Shown piece after piece: positions 33,495 through 42,794 of a stretch of 64,000 bases of DNA. The notes below the pieces were generated by a model. That model was given only the letters and a program-made list of their open reading frames with translations. It ran no database searches and was not told the origin of the DNA. Every line of letters begins with the position of its first letter. Position 1 is the stretch's first letter. A program made the translations under genes and the position numbers. Source of the stretch: Tistrella bauzanensis (GTDB lineage: Bacteria; Pseudomonadota; Alphaproteobacteria; Tistrellales; Tistrellaceae); assembly GCF_014636235.1 (NCBI RefSeq), contig NZ_BMDZ01000004.1, positions 1 to 64,000 of the forward strand, given 5' to 3'.

Positions 33495-35635
33495 CATCAG
33501 CCTCTTCCGAAAACAGGGCCGCTGAAGACCCGGCCTTCGGGGTCGCCGAATGGTTCCGCCCCGGCGATCATATGCGGGTGCTGGACAGCCTGGACCATAT
33601 CGAGGCGCTGGGCGCATCATGGTTGCGCACGCATCTCTCCTGGGCGGATTTCCACGCGCCCGGCGGCCAGGACTGGTATGACTGGCTGATTCCGACCCTG
33701 GCGGCCAGGGTGGAGGTGCTGCCCTGCATTCATTACACCCCGCCATCGCTGTCGCGCACCGGCACCAGCGCCGGCCCGCCGCATCGGCCGCAGGATCTGG
33801 CCGATTTCGTCGATCTGGCCCTCAGCCGCTATGGCCACCATTTCCCGCGCATCGAGCTTTGGAACGAGCCCAACAACCTGCTGGACTGGGACTGGCGGGC
33901 CGATCCCGACTGGCGGATCTTCTGCGAGATGATCGGCGCCGCCGCCTGGTGGTCCGAACATCGCGGCTGGCCGGTGGTGCTGGGGGGGCCGTGCCCCTTC
34001 GACCTGAACTGGCTGGAGCTGATGGGCGAGCGCGGCGTGCTGGGCACGGTGTCCGCCGTTGGCATCCACGGTTTTCCCGGCACCTGGGACAGCGAGGCCG
34101 GCGGCTGGGAAGGCTGGACCCGGCATATCACCGCTCTGCGCGACCTGCTGGACCGTCATCATCCCCGGGCCGGGATCTGGATCACCGAAGGCGGCTATTC
34201 CACCTGGCGTCACGACCAGCGCGAACAGGCCCGGCGTTTCCTTCAGGCGCTGGATGCGCCGGCCGACCGGCTGTACTGGTATGGCCTGCGCGACCTGCCG
34301 CCCGATGTGGCGGTGCAGGAAGGCCGCCAGTTCGACATCCGCCATTACCACATGGGTATGCTGGACGATCGCGGCCGCGACAAGCTGCTGGCCCGGCTGC
34401 TGCGCCAGGGCGGGGTCGCCGCCGTGCGCCGCAAGATCGCGATCAGCGAAGACAGCCCGCGCCGCGCCGACGATGGCGATGCCGACCCTGCCGGCACCAC
34501 CCGCGGCACCACCCGCCGCCGGGCCGCGTCTCCGGTGCTGATCACCGGTGGCGCCGGCTTCATCGGCAGCAATCTGGCCGACGCGCTGCTGACGCAGGGC
34601 GAGGACGTCATCCTGTTCGACAACCTCAGCCGGCCGGGGGTCAGCACCAATGTCGACTGGCTGCGCGCCCGCCACGGCAACCATGTGGCGCTGCATGCCG
34701 CCGACATCCGCGACCTCGATGCCCTGAGCGAGGCCGCCGGCGACGCCGGATCGGTGTTTCATCTGGCGGCCCAGGTGGCGGTGACCGAAAGCCTGACGGC
34801 ACCGGTCGAAGACTTCGCCATCAACGCCGCCGGCACGCTCCATCTGCTGGAGGCGCTGCGTGCCAAATCCGACCCGACCCCGCTGGTCTTCGCCAGCACC
34901 AACAAGGTCTATGGCCATCTGACCCATCTGGCGCTGGAACAGGGGCCGCAAGGCCATCTGCCGGTCGATGCGCGCCTGCGTCAGGGCGGCATCGACGAAG
35001 GCCACAGCCTTGACCTTGCCACGCCCTATGGCTGTTCCAAGGGGGCCGCCGACCAGTATGTGCTGGATTACGCCAGCTCCTTCGGCCTGCCCGCGGCGGT
35101 GCTGCGGATGAGCTGCATCTATGGCCCCCGCCAGTTCGGCACCGAGGATCAGGGCTGGGTGGCGCATTTCCTGATCCGGGCGCTGAAAGGCGAGACCATC
35201 ACCCTGTTCGGCGATGGTCATCAGGTGCGCGACATCCTGCATGTGCACGACGCGGTCGCGGCCTATCTGCTGCTGCGCGACCAGATCACCACCCATGCCG
35301 GCCGCGCCTTCAATCTGGGCGGCGGCCCCACCAACGCCGTCAGCCTGATGACGGTGCTGGACGAAATCGCCCGCCTGACCGACCGGCCGGTGATCACCCG
35401 GTTCGAGCCGCCGCGCACCGGCGACCAGTTGTGGTTCGTGGCCGATACCAGGCGGCTGGAGGCCGCCACCGGCTGGCGCCGCCAGATCCCGTGGAAGGCG
35501 GGGCTGACAAGCCTGCACGACTGGCTGGTCGAAGACGGCACCGCCATCACCGGTGCCGCACCCCCCGCCACCCTGGCGGAGCGGGCAGCCGGCGCCGATG
35601 GCGGTGGCCGCAAGCAATGGAGTCTCATGGCATGA
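33491..35635 (+). CDS. Glycoside-hydrolase-like / nucleotide-sugar epimerase fusion
   Basis: 714 residues with two domains. Residues about 15-290 form a clan GH-A-like barrel reminiscent of GH39 beta-xylosidases, with both expected acids: Glu126 in ELWNEPNNLLDW and Glu233 in IWITEGGYST. A charged linker (about 318-347) leads to an extended SDR at about 348-690 with LITGGAGFIGSN, NKVYGH and the YxxxK of TPYGCSKGAADQ; CIYGPRQFGTEDQGWVAHF resembles CDP-paratose 2-epimerases. Both halves look catalytically intact. ATG 33491 overlaps the previous stop and the gene's own stop overlaps the radical SAM gene. The barrel may trim or sense the glycan; that is speculation. Substrates unknown. Confidence 0.85.
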   Translation: MTSASSENRAAEDPAFGVAEWFRPGDHMRVLDSLDHIEALGASWLRTHLSWADFHAPGGQDWYDWLIPTLAARVEVLPCIHYTPPSLSRTGTSAGPPHRPQDLADFVDLALSRYGHHFPRIELWNEPNNLLDWDWRADPDWRIFCEMIGAAAWWSEHRGWPVVLGGPCPFDLNWLELMGERGVLGTVSAVGIHGFPGTWDSEAGGWEGWTRHITALRDLLDRHHPRAGIWITEGGYSTWRHDQREQARRFLQALDAPADRLYWYGLRDLPPDVAVQEGRQFDIRHYHMGMLDDRGRDKLLARLLRQGGVAAVRRKIAISEDSPRRADDGDADPAGTTRGTTRRRAASPVLITGGAGFIGSNLADALLTQGEDVILFDNLSRPGVSTNVDWLRARHGNHVALHAADIRDLDALSEAAGDAGSVFHLAAQVAVTESLTAPVEDFAINAAGTLHLLEALRAKSDPTPLVFASTNKVYGHLTHLALEQGPQGHLPVDARLRQGGIDEGHSLDLATPYGCSKGAADQYVLDYASSFGLPAAVLRMSCIYGPRQFGTEDQGWVAHFLIRALKGETITLFGDGHQVRDILHVHDAVAAYLLLRDQITTHAGRAFNLGGGPTNAVSLMTVLDEIARLTDRPVITRFEPPRTGDQLWFVADTRRLEAATGWRRQIPWKAGLTSLHDWLVEDGTAITGAAPPATLAERAAGADGGGRKQWSLMA

Positions 35636-36933
35636 AGATCGCGCTCGTCAATCCGCCCTGGACCTTCGACGGCAGCATCTATTTCGGCTGCCGCGAGCCC
35701 CATCTGCCGCTGGAACTGGGCTATACCCGCGCGATGCTGGAGGCCGCCGGCCATGAGGTGCTGCTGATCGACGCCCATCTTCAGGCGATCGACAGCGCCG
35801 ATGCCGCGGCCCTGGTCGCGGATTTCAGCCCCGCGATGACCGTGGTCACCACCGCTCCCACCTATCTGTTCTGGCGCTGTGCCCAGCCGGAACTGCGGGT
35901 GCCGGCGGCCTTCATCCGCGATCTGAACCGCCGGGGCGGGCTGGTCGTCGCGGTCGGCCCGCATGGCTCCACCACCCCCGGCCCCACCCTGCGCAAGCTG
36001 AAGGCCGATGCCGTGGTGATGGGCGAATGCGAAGAGGTGGTGGCAGCCCTGGCCGATGCCGGCGGCCGGTCCGCCATGACCCGCGTCGCCGCCACCGCCT
36101 GGATCGACCGCGACGGCACGCTCCGGGTCAACGGCACCGGCCATGCCAGCCGCTTCACCGACCTGCCGCCGCTCGCCTGGCCCGACGACTGGGTGCGGCG
36201 TCACCGCCATCATCATCACCGCTTCGATGCCGCCCCCGACGGCCCCGGCGCCGAGGTGGAAGCCTCGCGCGGCTGCCCCTATGCCTGCACCTTCTGCGCC
36301 AAGCTCGATTTCCGCGATCGCTATCGCCGCCGCGACCTGAACCTGCTGCTGGCCGAGATCGACCGGCTGATCGCGCAGGGCGTGACCTATCTCTATTTCA
36401 TCGACGAGATCTTCCTGCCCCAGAAGCCGCTGCTGGAGGCGCTGGTCGCCCGCGATATCCGCTTCGGCATCCAGACCCGCATCGATCTGTGGAAGCCCGA
36501 CATGCTGGCGCTGCTGGGTCGGGCTGGCTGCGTGTCGATCGAGGCCGGAGTCGAAAGCCTCACCGTCGCCGGCCGGGCCGCCCTCGACAAGCGCTGCCGG
36601 ATCGGCACCGACGAGCTGACCCGGCTGCTGATCACGGCACGCGAACACGTGCCCTTCGTCCAGGCCAATCTGATCGGCACGCCCGAGGATGACCCGGCCG
36701 AGGTTTCCGCCTGGCGCGATCTGGTGCAGGGCCAGGGCGTGTGGGCGAATGATCCGGTGCCGCTCTATCCCTATCCCGCCTCGCCCCAGTACCGCCAGAT
36801 GTGGGGCCTGCCCGACGATCATGCCTGGGAACGGGCGCATGACCACTACCTCGCGGCCTTCGACCGGTTCAGCGACATTCAGGACGAGCGGCCGGTGGCG
36901 CTGGCGCGTCTGGAGGCGGCATGCGGTCGCTGA
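35632..36933 (+). CDS. B12-binding-domain radical SAM protein
   Basis: 433 residues. The N-terminal 150 residues form a cobalamin-binding-like Rossmann domain (IALVNPPWTFDGS, then VTTAPTYLFWR and AVGPHGSTTPGPTLRKLKAD); the classical DxHxxG lower-ligand motif is absent, as is common in this class. The radical SAM core has the 4Fe-4S cysteines Cys215, Cys219 and Cys222 in RGCPYACTFCAK. From memory it fits TIGR04295, a family described with a conserved rhizobial gene system, but I could not check. A His-rich run (RHRHHHHRF) precedes the core. Likely chemistry is methylation or rearrangement of an unactivated carbon on the glycan or its lipid; this is inference. Confidence 0.85.
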   Translation: MKIALVNPPWTFDGSIYFGCREPHLPLELGYTRAMLEAAGHEVLLIDAHLQAIDSADAAALVADFSPAMTVVTTAPTYLFWRCAQPELRVPAAFIRDLNRRGGLVVAVGPHGSTTPGPTLRKLKADAVVMGECEEVVAALADAGGRSAMTRVAATAWIDRDGTLRVNGTGHASRFTDLPPLAWPDDWVRRHRHHHHRFDAAPDGPGAEVEASRGCPYACTFCAKLDFRDRYRRRDLNLLLAEIDRLIAQGVTYLYFIDEIFLPQKPLLEALVARDIRFGIQTRIDLWKPDMLALLGRAGCVSIEAGVESLTVAGRAALDKRCRIGTDELTRLLITAREHVPFVQANLIGTPEDDPAEVSAWRDLVQGQGVWANDPVPLYPYPASPQYRQMWGLPDDHAWERAHDHYLAAFDRFSDIQDERPVALARLEAACGR

Positions 36934-38132
36934 CCCCGCCTCTGAGCCTGTTGATCACCGCCGATGCGGTGGGGGGCGTCTGGCGTTATGCCATGGATGC
37001 CGCGCGCGCGCTCAACGGCCGTGCGCAGGCGGTGCCGGGGGCCGCCCCCCGAACGATCGCCGCCAGCCTGCTCGGCATCGGCCCCGATCCGTCGCAGCGC
37101 CAAATCGCCGAGGCGGCCGAGGCCGGCATCGCGCTGTCCTGGGCGCATACCCCGCTCGACTGGCAGGTCGACGGCCCCGATGCGCTGGCGCGAAGCGGCC
37201 GGATCGTCGCCGATGCCGTGGCGCGGGCGGCGCCCGATATCCTGCATCTGAACAATCCGCCCTTTCTGCCGTTCGTCGACCCGCAACTGCCACGCATCGC
37301 CGCCGCCCATTCCTGCATGGCGACATGGTGGCGTGCCGTGCGCGGCCAGACGCTGCCGGCCGATCTCGTCTGGCACAATCACGCCACCGCGCGCGGGCTT
37401 GCCGCCGCCGACGCGGTGCTGTGCCCCTCGCAGGCCTTCGCCGATGACGTCACCGCCATCTATGGCGCCCTGCCCGATCTGCATGTGGTGGCGAACGCGT
37501 CCCGGCCGGTGATGGCGGCGCCCAGGGATCAGCGGGTGCTGGCGGCGCCCAGGGATCAGCGGGTGCTGGCGGCGGCGCGGTGGTGGGATCCGGCCAAGAA
37601 CCTCGCCGTGCTGGATGCCGCCGCCGAAGGCATGATCTGGCCGGTGGACATAGCAGGACCGCTCGACGATCCCGCGGGCCTCGCGGTCGCGGTGTCGCAT
37701 GTCACGGCGCTGGGCGTGCTCGATCATCACACGCTGCGCCGCCGGCTGGCGCGGGCGCCGGTCTTCGTCTCGCTGTCGCTTTACGAACCCTTCGGGCTGG
37801 CGGTGCTGGAAGCCGCCACCGCCGGTGCGGCCCTGGTGCTGTCGGACATCCCCACCCATCGCGAATTGTGGGAGGACTGCGCCCTGTTCGTCGACCCCAA
37901 CGATCCGGCTGCGGCCCGCGATGCCGTGAACCGGCTGGCCGGCGATCCGGTGGCGCGCGGCCGTCTGGGATTGCTGGCGATGACCCGGTCCGCCACCTTC
38001 TCGCCGACGCGACAGGCCGAGGCATTGCTCGCGCTCTATGGCGGGGTTCTGGCACGCCATGCCGGCCGGCCGCAACCGGATGCATCGTCCCCGGCCCCCG
38101 CCAGCCCCGAGTCAGGAGCCGCCCGGCCATGA
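36921..38132 (+). CDS. Glycosyltransferase, GT4-like
   Basis: 403-residue GT-B glycosyltransferase. The N-terminal part has TADAVGGVWRYAMDAARAL (acceptor-side glycine motif) and AAHSCMATWWRAV; the C-terminal donor domain has AARWWDPAKNLAVLDAA and the family EX7E region SLYEPFGLAVLEAATAGAAL. This strongly suggests a retaining GT4 enzyme. It begins 13 nt inside the radical SAM gene and overlaps the next by 4 nt. Residues 199-216 are an exact in-frame duplication of nine residues (APRDQRVLA-type unit). Donor and acceptor unknown. Confidence 0.87.
   Translation: MRSLTPPLSLLITADAVGGVWRYAMDAARALNGRAQAVPGAAPRTIAASLLGIGPDPSQRQIAEAAEAGIALSWAHTPLDWQVDGPDALARSGRIVADAVARAAPDILHLNNPPFLPFVDPQLPRIAAAHSCMATWWRAVRGQTLPADLVWHNHATARGLAAADAVLCPSQAFADDVTAIYGALPDLHVVANASRPVMAAPRDQRVLAAPRDQRVLAAARWWDPAKNLAVLDAAAEGMIWPVDIAGPLDDPAGLAVAVSHVTALGVLDHHTLRRRLARAPVFVSLSLYEPFGLAVLEAATAGAALVLSDIPTHRELWEDCALFVDPNDPAAARDAVNRLAGDPVARGRLGLLAMTRSATFSPTRQAEALLALYGGVLARHAGRPQPDASSPAPASPESGAARP
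37514..37567 (+). repeat. Exact 27-bp tandem duplication inside the GT4 gene
   Basis: Units 37514-37540 and 37541-37567 are identical and keep the reading frame, adding nine residues in the linker between the two Rossmann domains. A further 7 nt of a third unit follows. It looks recent because the copies have not diverged. Confidence 0.9.
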
Positions 38133-39322
38133 AATTCGTTCTGTTCAGTCATTCCGTGGTGTCGTGCTGGAATCACGGCAACGCCCATTTCCAGCGCGGC
38201 ATCGTGCGGGAATTGTCCGCACGCGGCCACGAGGTCGTGGTGCTGGAACCCGCCGACGGCTGGAGCCGGACCAATCTGGTGGCCGGCCAGGGGCCGGAGG
38301 TGGTCGCCCGGTTCCACGAGACGTTCCCTGAGATCCGCGCCGTTTGCTATTTAGGCCCCGCCGATATCGACCCGGTGCTCGACGGCGCCGACGTGGTGAT
38401 CGTGCATGAATGGACCGATCCGGCGCTGGTCGCCGATCTGGGCCGGCGGCGCATGACCGGCGCCCGCTTTCTGCTGCTGTTCCACGACACCCATCATCGC
38501 GCGGTTTCAGCCCCGCACGAGATGGCGGCACTGGATCTGGATGGCTATGACGCGGTGCTGGCCTTCGGCGCGGTTCTGGCCGAAACCTGGCGGCGCCATG
38601 GCTGGGGTCGCAATGTCCATGTCTGGCATGAAGCCGCCGATCTGCGGCTGTTCGGGCCGCGCCCCGATATCCAACCCGATCATGACAGGGACCGGCGCGA
38701 TCTGGTCTGGATCGGCAATTGGGGCGATGGCGAGCGCGGGGCCGAACTGGATGAATTTCTGGTCGAGCCGGTGCGGGCCCTGGCCCTGACCGCCACCATC
38801 CACGGCGTGCGCTATCCCGATCCGGCGCGCCAGGCCCTGGCCCGGGCCGGCATCGATTATGCCGGCTGGATCGCCAATGCCGATGTGCCCCGGGCCTTTG
38901 CCGGCCACCGGATGACCGTGCACGTGCCCAGGCGGTTCTATGCGACCGACCTGCCCGGCATCCCCACCATCCGGATGTTCGAGGCGCTGGCCTCTGGCAT
39001 TCCGCTGGTCTCGGCGCCGTGGGCCGATACCGAGGGCCTGTTCCGCACCGGCACCGATTATCTCACCGCCGAAACCGGCCCCCGGATGCGCCAGCAGATC
39101 CGCAGGATCCTGGCCGATCGCGACCTCGCCGCGGATCTGGCGGCGCGGGGCCGTGAAACAATCCTGGCCCGTCATGGTTGCAACCACCGTGTGGACCAGC
39201 TGCTGAAGATCCTGAGCGGTCTGGCGCCCCACCGTTTCAACTCGAACCGTCTCGATGCCGGCCGTTTCGCCCCAAACCGTCTCGATGCCGACCGTTCCGG
39301 AACCAGGGAGGCCGCCCGATGA
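38129..39322 (+). CDS. CgeB-like glycosyltransferase (first of three)
   Basis: 397 residues. It begins MKFVLFSHSVVSCWNHGNAH and has a donor-domain segment DLPGIPTIRMFEALASGIPL, then SAPWADTEGLF, which resembles spore-maturation CgeB-type glycosyltransferases (GT-B fold, glycosyl transferases group 1-like). ATG 38129 overlaps the previous stop. The two following genes share the same architecture, so the three are paralogues. The C-terminal tail (about 370-397) is basic and built from a 30-nt near-duplicate. Substrates unknown; probably adds one sugar of the cluster's glycan at the cytoplasmic side. Confidence 0.83.
   Translation: MKFVLFSHSVVSCWNHGNAHFQRGIVRELSARGHEVVVLEPADGWSRTNLVAGQGPEVVARFHETFPEIRAVCYLGPADIDPVLDGADVVIVHEWTDPALVADLGRRRMTGARFLLLFHDTHHRAVSAPHEMAALDLDGYDAVLAFGAVLAETWRRHGWGRNVHVWHEAADLRLFGPRPDIQPDHDRDRRDLVWIGNWGDGERGAELDEFLVEPVRALALTATIHGVRYPDPARQALARAGIDYAGWIANADVPRAFAGHRMTVHVPRRFYATDLPGIPTIRMFEALASGIPLVSAPWADTEGLFRTGTDYLTAETGPRMRQQIRRILADRDLAADLAARGRETILARHGCNHRVDQLLKILSGLAPHRFNSNRLDAGRFAPNRLDADRSGTREAAR
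39232..39291 (+). repeat. Imperfect 30-bp tandem duplication at the 3' end of a glycosyltransferase gene
   Basis: Units 39232-39261 and 39262-39291 both carry the core AACCGTCTCGATGCCG and encode repeated RF-x-x-NRLDA segments. The frame is kept. Confidence 0.8.
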
Positions 39323-40413
39323 AGATCGCCTTTTACGGCTCCAGCATCCTGTCCAGCTACTGGAACGGCGCCGCCACCTATTATCGCGGCATCATCCGCG
39401 CGCTGGTAGCACATGGCTGGCAGGTGACCTTCTATGAGCCGGACGCGCTGGGCCGCCAGGAGAACCGCGACATCGACCCGCCATCCTGGTGCGAGGTGGT
39501 GGTCTATCCGGCAACCCCCGCCAGCATGGCCGATGCCGCCGCCCAGGCTTCACGGGCGGATGTGGTGATCAAGGCCAGCGGCGTCGGCGTGTTCGACGAT
39601 GCCCTGCTTGCCGCCGTCACCGCCGCCACCCGGCCCGACGCGCTGCGGATGTTCTGGGATGTCGACGCGCCGGCCACCCTGGCCGCCATGCGCGACGACC
39701 GCGAACCGGTGCTGCGCCGGGTGCTGCCGGCGCTCGACGGGGTGCTCACCTATGGCGGAGGGCCGGGGGTCGCGGCCGATTATGCCGGCTTCGGCGCGAA
39801 GGACTGCACGCCGGTCTATAACGCCGTCGATGCCGACACCCATTTTCCGGTGCCGCCGGAACCGCGTTTCGCCTGCGATCTGGCCTTTCTCGGCAACCGC
39901 CTGCCCGACCGCGAGGCACGGGTGCGCGACTTCTTTCTGGAACCCGCCCGTCAGGCACCGCATCTGACGATGCTGCTGGGCGGATCGGGCTGGGTGCAGG
40001 GCGACCTGCCGCCCAATGTCCGGGCGATCGGCCATGTCCGCACCGCCGACCACAATGCCTTCAACGTCTCGCCGCGCGCGGTGCTGAACATCAACCGCGA
40101 CAGCATGGCGGCCAGCGGCTTCTCGCCACCCACCCGGATCTTCGAGGCCGCCGCCGCCGGCGCCTGCCTGATCACCGATGCCTGGCCTGGAATCGAGACC
40201 TTTCTTGAACCCGATGCCGAGGTGCTGGTCGCCCATGACGGCCGCGAGGTGCTGTCGATCCTGAACGGTCTGACAACGGAACGGGCGCAGGCGATCGGCG
40301 GGAAGGCCCGCGCCCGGATGCTGGCCTGCCATACCTATGCCCGCCGCGCCGACATCGTCGACGACGTGTTCCGCGCGCGTCTGGCCGCCAAACGCAAGGA
40401 GACGGCCGCATGA
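39319..40413 (+). CDS. CgeB-like glycosyltransferase (second of three)
   Basis: 364 residues starting MKIAFYGSSILSSYWNGAAT, with ALRMFWDVDAPATLAAMRDD, CDLAFLGNRLPDREARV and the donor-domain motif INRDSMAASGFSPPTRIFEA followed by GACLITDAWPGIETF. These are typical of the CgeB/glycosyl transferases-group-1 type proteins. GGGAGG lies 7 nt before the ATG, and the ATG overlaps the previous stop. It is closest to the next gene in layout (both have a FLG/YLG segment after the central linker and a xxGFSPPTR/xxGWSPSVR motif). Donor and acceptor unknown. Confidence 0.84.
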   Translation: MKIAFYGSSILSSYWNGAATYYRGIIRALVAHGWQVTFYEPDALGRQENRDIDPPSWCEVVVYPATPASMADAAAQASRADVVIKASGVGVFDDALLAAVTAATRPDALRMFWDVDAPATLAAMRDDREPVLRRVLPALDGVLTYGGGPGVAADYAGFGAKDCTPVYNAVDADTHFPVPPEPRFACDLAFLGNRLPDREARVRDFFLEPARQAPHLTMLLGGSGWVQGDLPPNVRAIGHVRTADHNAFNVSPRAVLNINRDSMAASGFSPPTRIFEAAAAGACLITDAWPGIETFLEPDAEVLVAHDGREVLSILNGLTTERAQAIGGKARARMLACHTYARRADIVDDVFRARLAAKRKETAA

Positions 40414-41639
40414 CCGCGACCATAGCCGTGCCCGATGTGCCGTCGCACGCCCCGTCGCCGGTGGGCGACGTGCCGCCGATGACCATCACCATTCTGGGGC
40501 TGTCGCTCAGTTCATCCTGGGGCAATGGCCACGCCACCACCTTCCGGGCGCTGATCCGGGGGCTGGCTGCCTGCGGCCACAGTGTCACCTTCCTGGAACG
40601 CGACGTGCCATGGTACGCCGCGGCCCGCGATCTGTCCGATCCCGATTTCTGCCGGCTCGCCTTTTATCGGCACCCGTCGGAGCTGTTGACCACCCATCGC
40701 GCGGCAATCGCCAATGCCGATGCGGTGCTGGTCGGGTCTTATGTTCCCGACGGCATCGAGGTGATCCGCAAGGTGCTGACCATCGCGGGTGGTGTGGTCG
40801 GGTTCTATGACATCGACACCCCGGTCACCCTGGGCCGGCTGGCGCGCGACGACTGCGATTATCTCAGCCGGCGGCTGATCCCGGCCTTCGACGTCTATTT
40901 CAGCTTCACCGGCGGGCCGCTGCTCGACCGGCTGGAACGCCAGTATGGCGCGCGCCGGGCGAGGCCGTTGTACTGCGCGGTCGATGCCACCCGCTATGCC
41001 CCGGCCGATGCGGCAGGCGCGCCGCAACCGCTCTATGACCTTGGCTATCTGGGCACCTACAGCCCCGATCGCCAGCCCGCACTCGACCGCCTGCTGATCG
41101 AGCCGGCGCGCCGGATGCCCGACCGGCGGTTCATCGTCGCCGGCCCCCAATATCCCGCCGATATCGATTGGCCGGCGAATGTCACCCGGCTCGACCATGT
41201 CGCACCGGGTGACCATCCGGCCCTCTATGCCAGCCTGCGCTATGCCCTGAACATCACCCGCGCCGACATGCTGGCGACCGGCTGGTCGCCCAGCGTGCGC
41301 CTGTTCGAAGCGGCCGCCTGCGCCACGCCGGTGATCACCGACCCGTGGGACGGGATCGAGGCGTTCTTTCCTGAGGGAGAGGCGATCCTGGTCGCGCGCG
41401 GCGCCGATGATGTGGTGGCGGCACTGTCCGATCACCACAGCGACACCGGCCGCCGGCTCGCCACGCGCGCCCGCGCCATCGTGCTCGACGGCCATACCGG
41501 CCTGCATCGGGCGCGGGAGCTGGCGGCGGGCTTGTGGCATCTGCGACCGGCGGCAACAGTGGGCAAGCCTGAAACACGCAGCCTGGATCTGGCGGGGCCA
41601 ACCGAAAGGACCGGAGATGAAGCGCATACACCTGCCTGA
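40410..41639 (+). CDS. CgeB-like glycosyltransferase (third of three)
   Basis: 409 residues. After a 24-residue leader it reads MTITILGLSLSSSWGNGHAT, then YDIDTPVTLGRLARDDCDYL, LGYLGTYSPDRQPALDRLL and NITRADMLATGWSPSVRLFE with CATPVITDPWDGIEAFF. An internal ATG at the MTITIL segment is an alternative start, but the upstream ATG at 40410 overlaps the previous stop like its neighbours. Paralogue of the two preceding glycosyltransferases. The last 23 nt overlap the next SDR gene. Confidence 0.84.
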   Translation: MTATIAVPDVPSHAPSPVGDVPPMTITILGLSLSSSWGNGHATTFRALIRGLAACGHSVTFLERDVPWYAAARDLSDPDFCRLAFYRHPSELLTTHRAAIANADAVLVGSYVPDGIEVIRKVLTIAGGVVGFYDIDTPVTLGRLARDDCDYLSRRLIPAFDVYFSFTGGPLLDRLERQYGARRARPLYCAVDATRYAPADAAGAPQPLYDLGYLGTYSPDRQPALDRLLIEPARRMPDRRFIVAGPQYPADIDWPANVTRLDHVAPGDHPALYASLRYALNITRADMLATGWSPSVRLFEAAACATPVITDPWDGIEAFFPEGEAILVARGADDVVAALSDHHSDTGRRLATRARAIVLDGHTGLHRARELAAGLWHLRPAATVGKPETRSLDLAGPTERTGDEAHTPA

Positions 41640-42789
41640 TCAGCGGCCGCAGAACGGCCCCCGCCCGGTGAACGGCAGCCATACAGCCAACGGCGCCCTG
41701 CGCGCCCGGCACCGGGCGGCCGCGCGACCGGTGGCGATCGTCGCCGGCGGCGCCGGATTTCTGGGCTCGCATCTGTGCACCCGGCTGATCGAAGACGGTT
41801 ACCGGGTGCACGCGGTCGATGACTTTGACACCGGCCTCGCCGACAATCTGGATCATCTGGCCGGTCATCCCGATTTCGTGCTGATGGACCACGATATCCG
41901 CCGGCCGCTGCCGCGGATCAGCGGCGTCACCGAGGTCTACAACCTGGCCTGCCCGGCCTCGCCGCCCCATTATCAGGATCAGCCGATCCGCACCGCCACC
42001 ACCAGTGTCGTCGGCACGCTGAACCTGCTGGAACTGGCCCATGATCTGGGCGCGCGGTTCCTGATGACCTCGACATCGGAAATCTATGGCGACCCCGAGG
42101 TGCATCCGCAGCCGGAAAGCTATCGCGGCTGCGTCAACACCACCGGCCCGCGTGCCTGCTATGACGAGGGCAAGCGGATGGCGGAATCGCTCTGCTATGA
42201 TTTCGTGCGCCAGTATCAGACCGATGTCCGGGTGGCGCGGGTGTTCAACACCTATGGGCCCCGCATGCGGCTGGATGATGGCCGCATCGTGTCGAATTTC
42301 GTGGCCCAGGCGCTGACCGGCCGCAAGCTCACCATCTATGGCACCGGCCGCCAGACCCGCTCGTTCTGCTATGTCGACGATCTGATCGAGGGGCTGGTGC
42401 GGCTGATGCGGGTGAACCCGCGACCCGAGGGGCCGGTGAACATCGGCAATCCGGAGGAATACAGCATCATCGACATGGCCCATCTGATCGGCCGTCTCAC
42501 CGGCCGCGAGATCAGCCTGACCCATGATCCGCTGCCCGCCGACGATCCGCGCCGCCGCCGCCCCGACATCACCCTCGCCCGCCGCCTGCTGGGCTGGCAG
42601 CCCACCGTGCCGCTGCGCAAAGGATTGGCCGCGACCATCGCCTGGTTCGCCGGCCAGATCGACGCCGGCGGCGTGATGCCGTCTTCGGCCTCTCCGGTCG
42701 CACCCTCTTCGGCCGCAGCCTCTCCAGACCGGGGGGCTGCCGCCGGCGGTGTGGCGCTGGGGCTGGCTGCCCCTGAACGTCGCGCCTGA
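41617..42789 (+). CDS. UDP-glucuronate decarboxylase-like SDR
   Basis: 390-residue extended SDR. Residues about 38-345 read VAIVAGGAGFLGSHLCTRLI, YNLACPASPPHYQ, TSTSEIYGDPEVHPQPE, the catalytic YxxxK in ACYDEGKRMAESL, and RTRSFCYVDDLIEG-type motifs. This pattern is that of UDP-glucuronic acid decarboxylase (UDP-xylose synthase), which would supply UDP-xylose. About 35 basic residues precede the domain and an Ala/Ser/Pro-rich tail follows. AAAGGA sits 7 nt before ATG 41617, inside the end of the previous gene. A xylose donor would fit the xylosidase-like domain of the fusion gene upstream; that link is inference. Confidence 0.87.
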   Translation: MKRIHLPDQRPQNGPRPVNGSHTANGALRARHRAAARPVAIVAGGAGFLGSHLCTRLIEDGYRVHAVDDFDTGLADNLDHLAGHPDFVLMDHDIRRPLPRISGVTEVYNLACPASPPHYQDQPIRTATTSVVGTLNLLELAHDLGARFLMTSTSEIYGDPEVHPQPESYRGCVNTTGPRACYDEGKRMAESLCYDFVRQYQTDVRVARVFNTYGPRMRLDDGRIVSNFVAQALTGRKLTIYGTGRQTRSFCYVDDLIEGLVRLMRVNPRPEGPVNIGNPEEYSIIDMAHLIGRLTGREISLTHDPLPADDPRRRRPDITLARRLLGWQPTVPLRKGLAATIAWFAGQIDAGGVMPSSASPVAPSSAAASPDRGAAAGGVALGLAAPERRA

Positions 42790-42794
42790 CCGCC

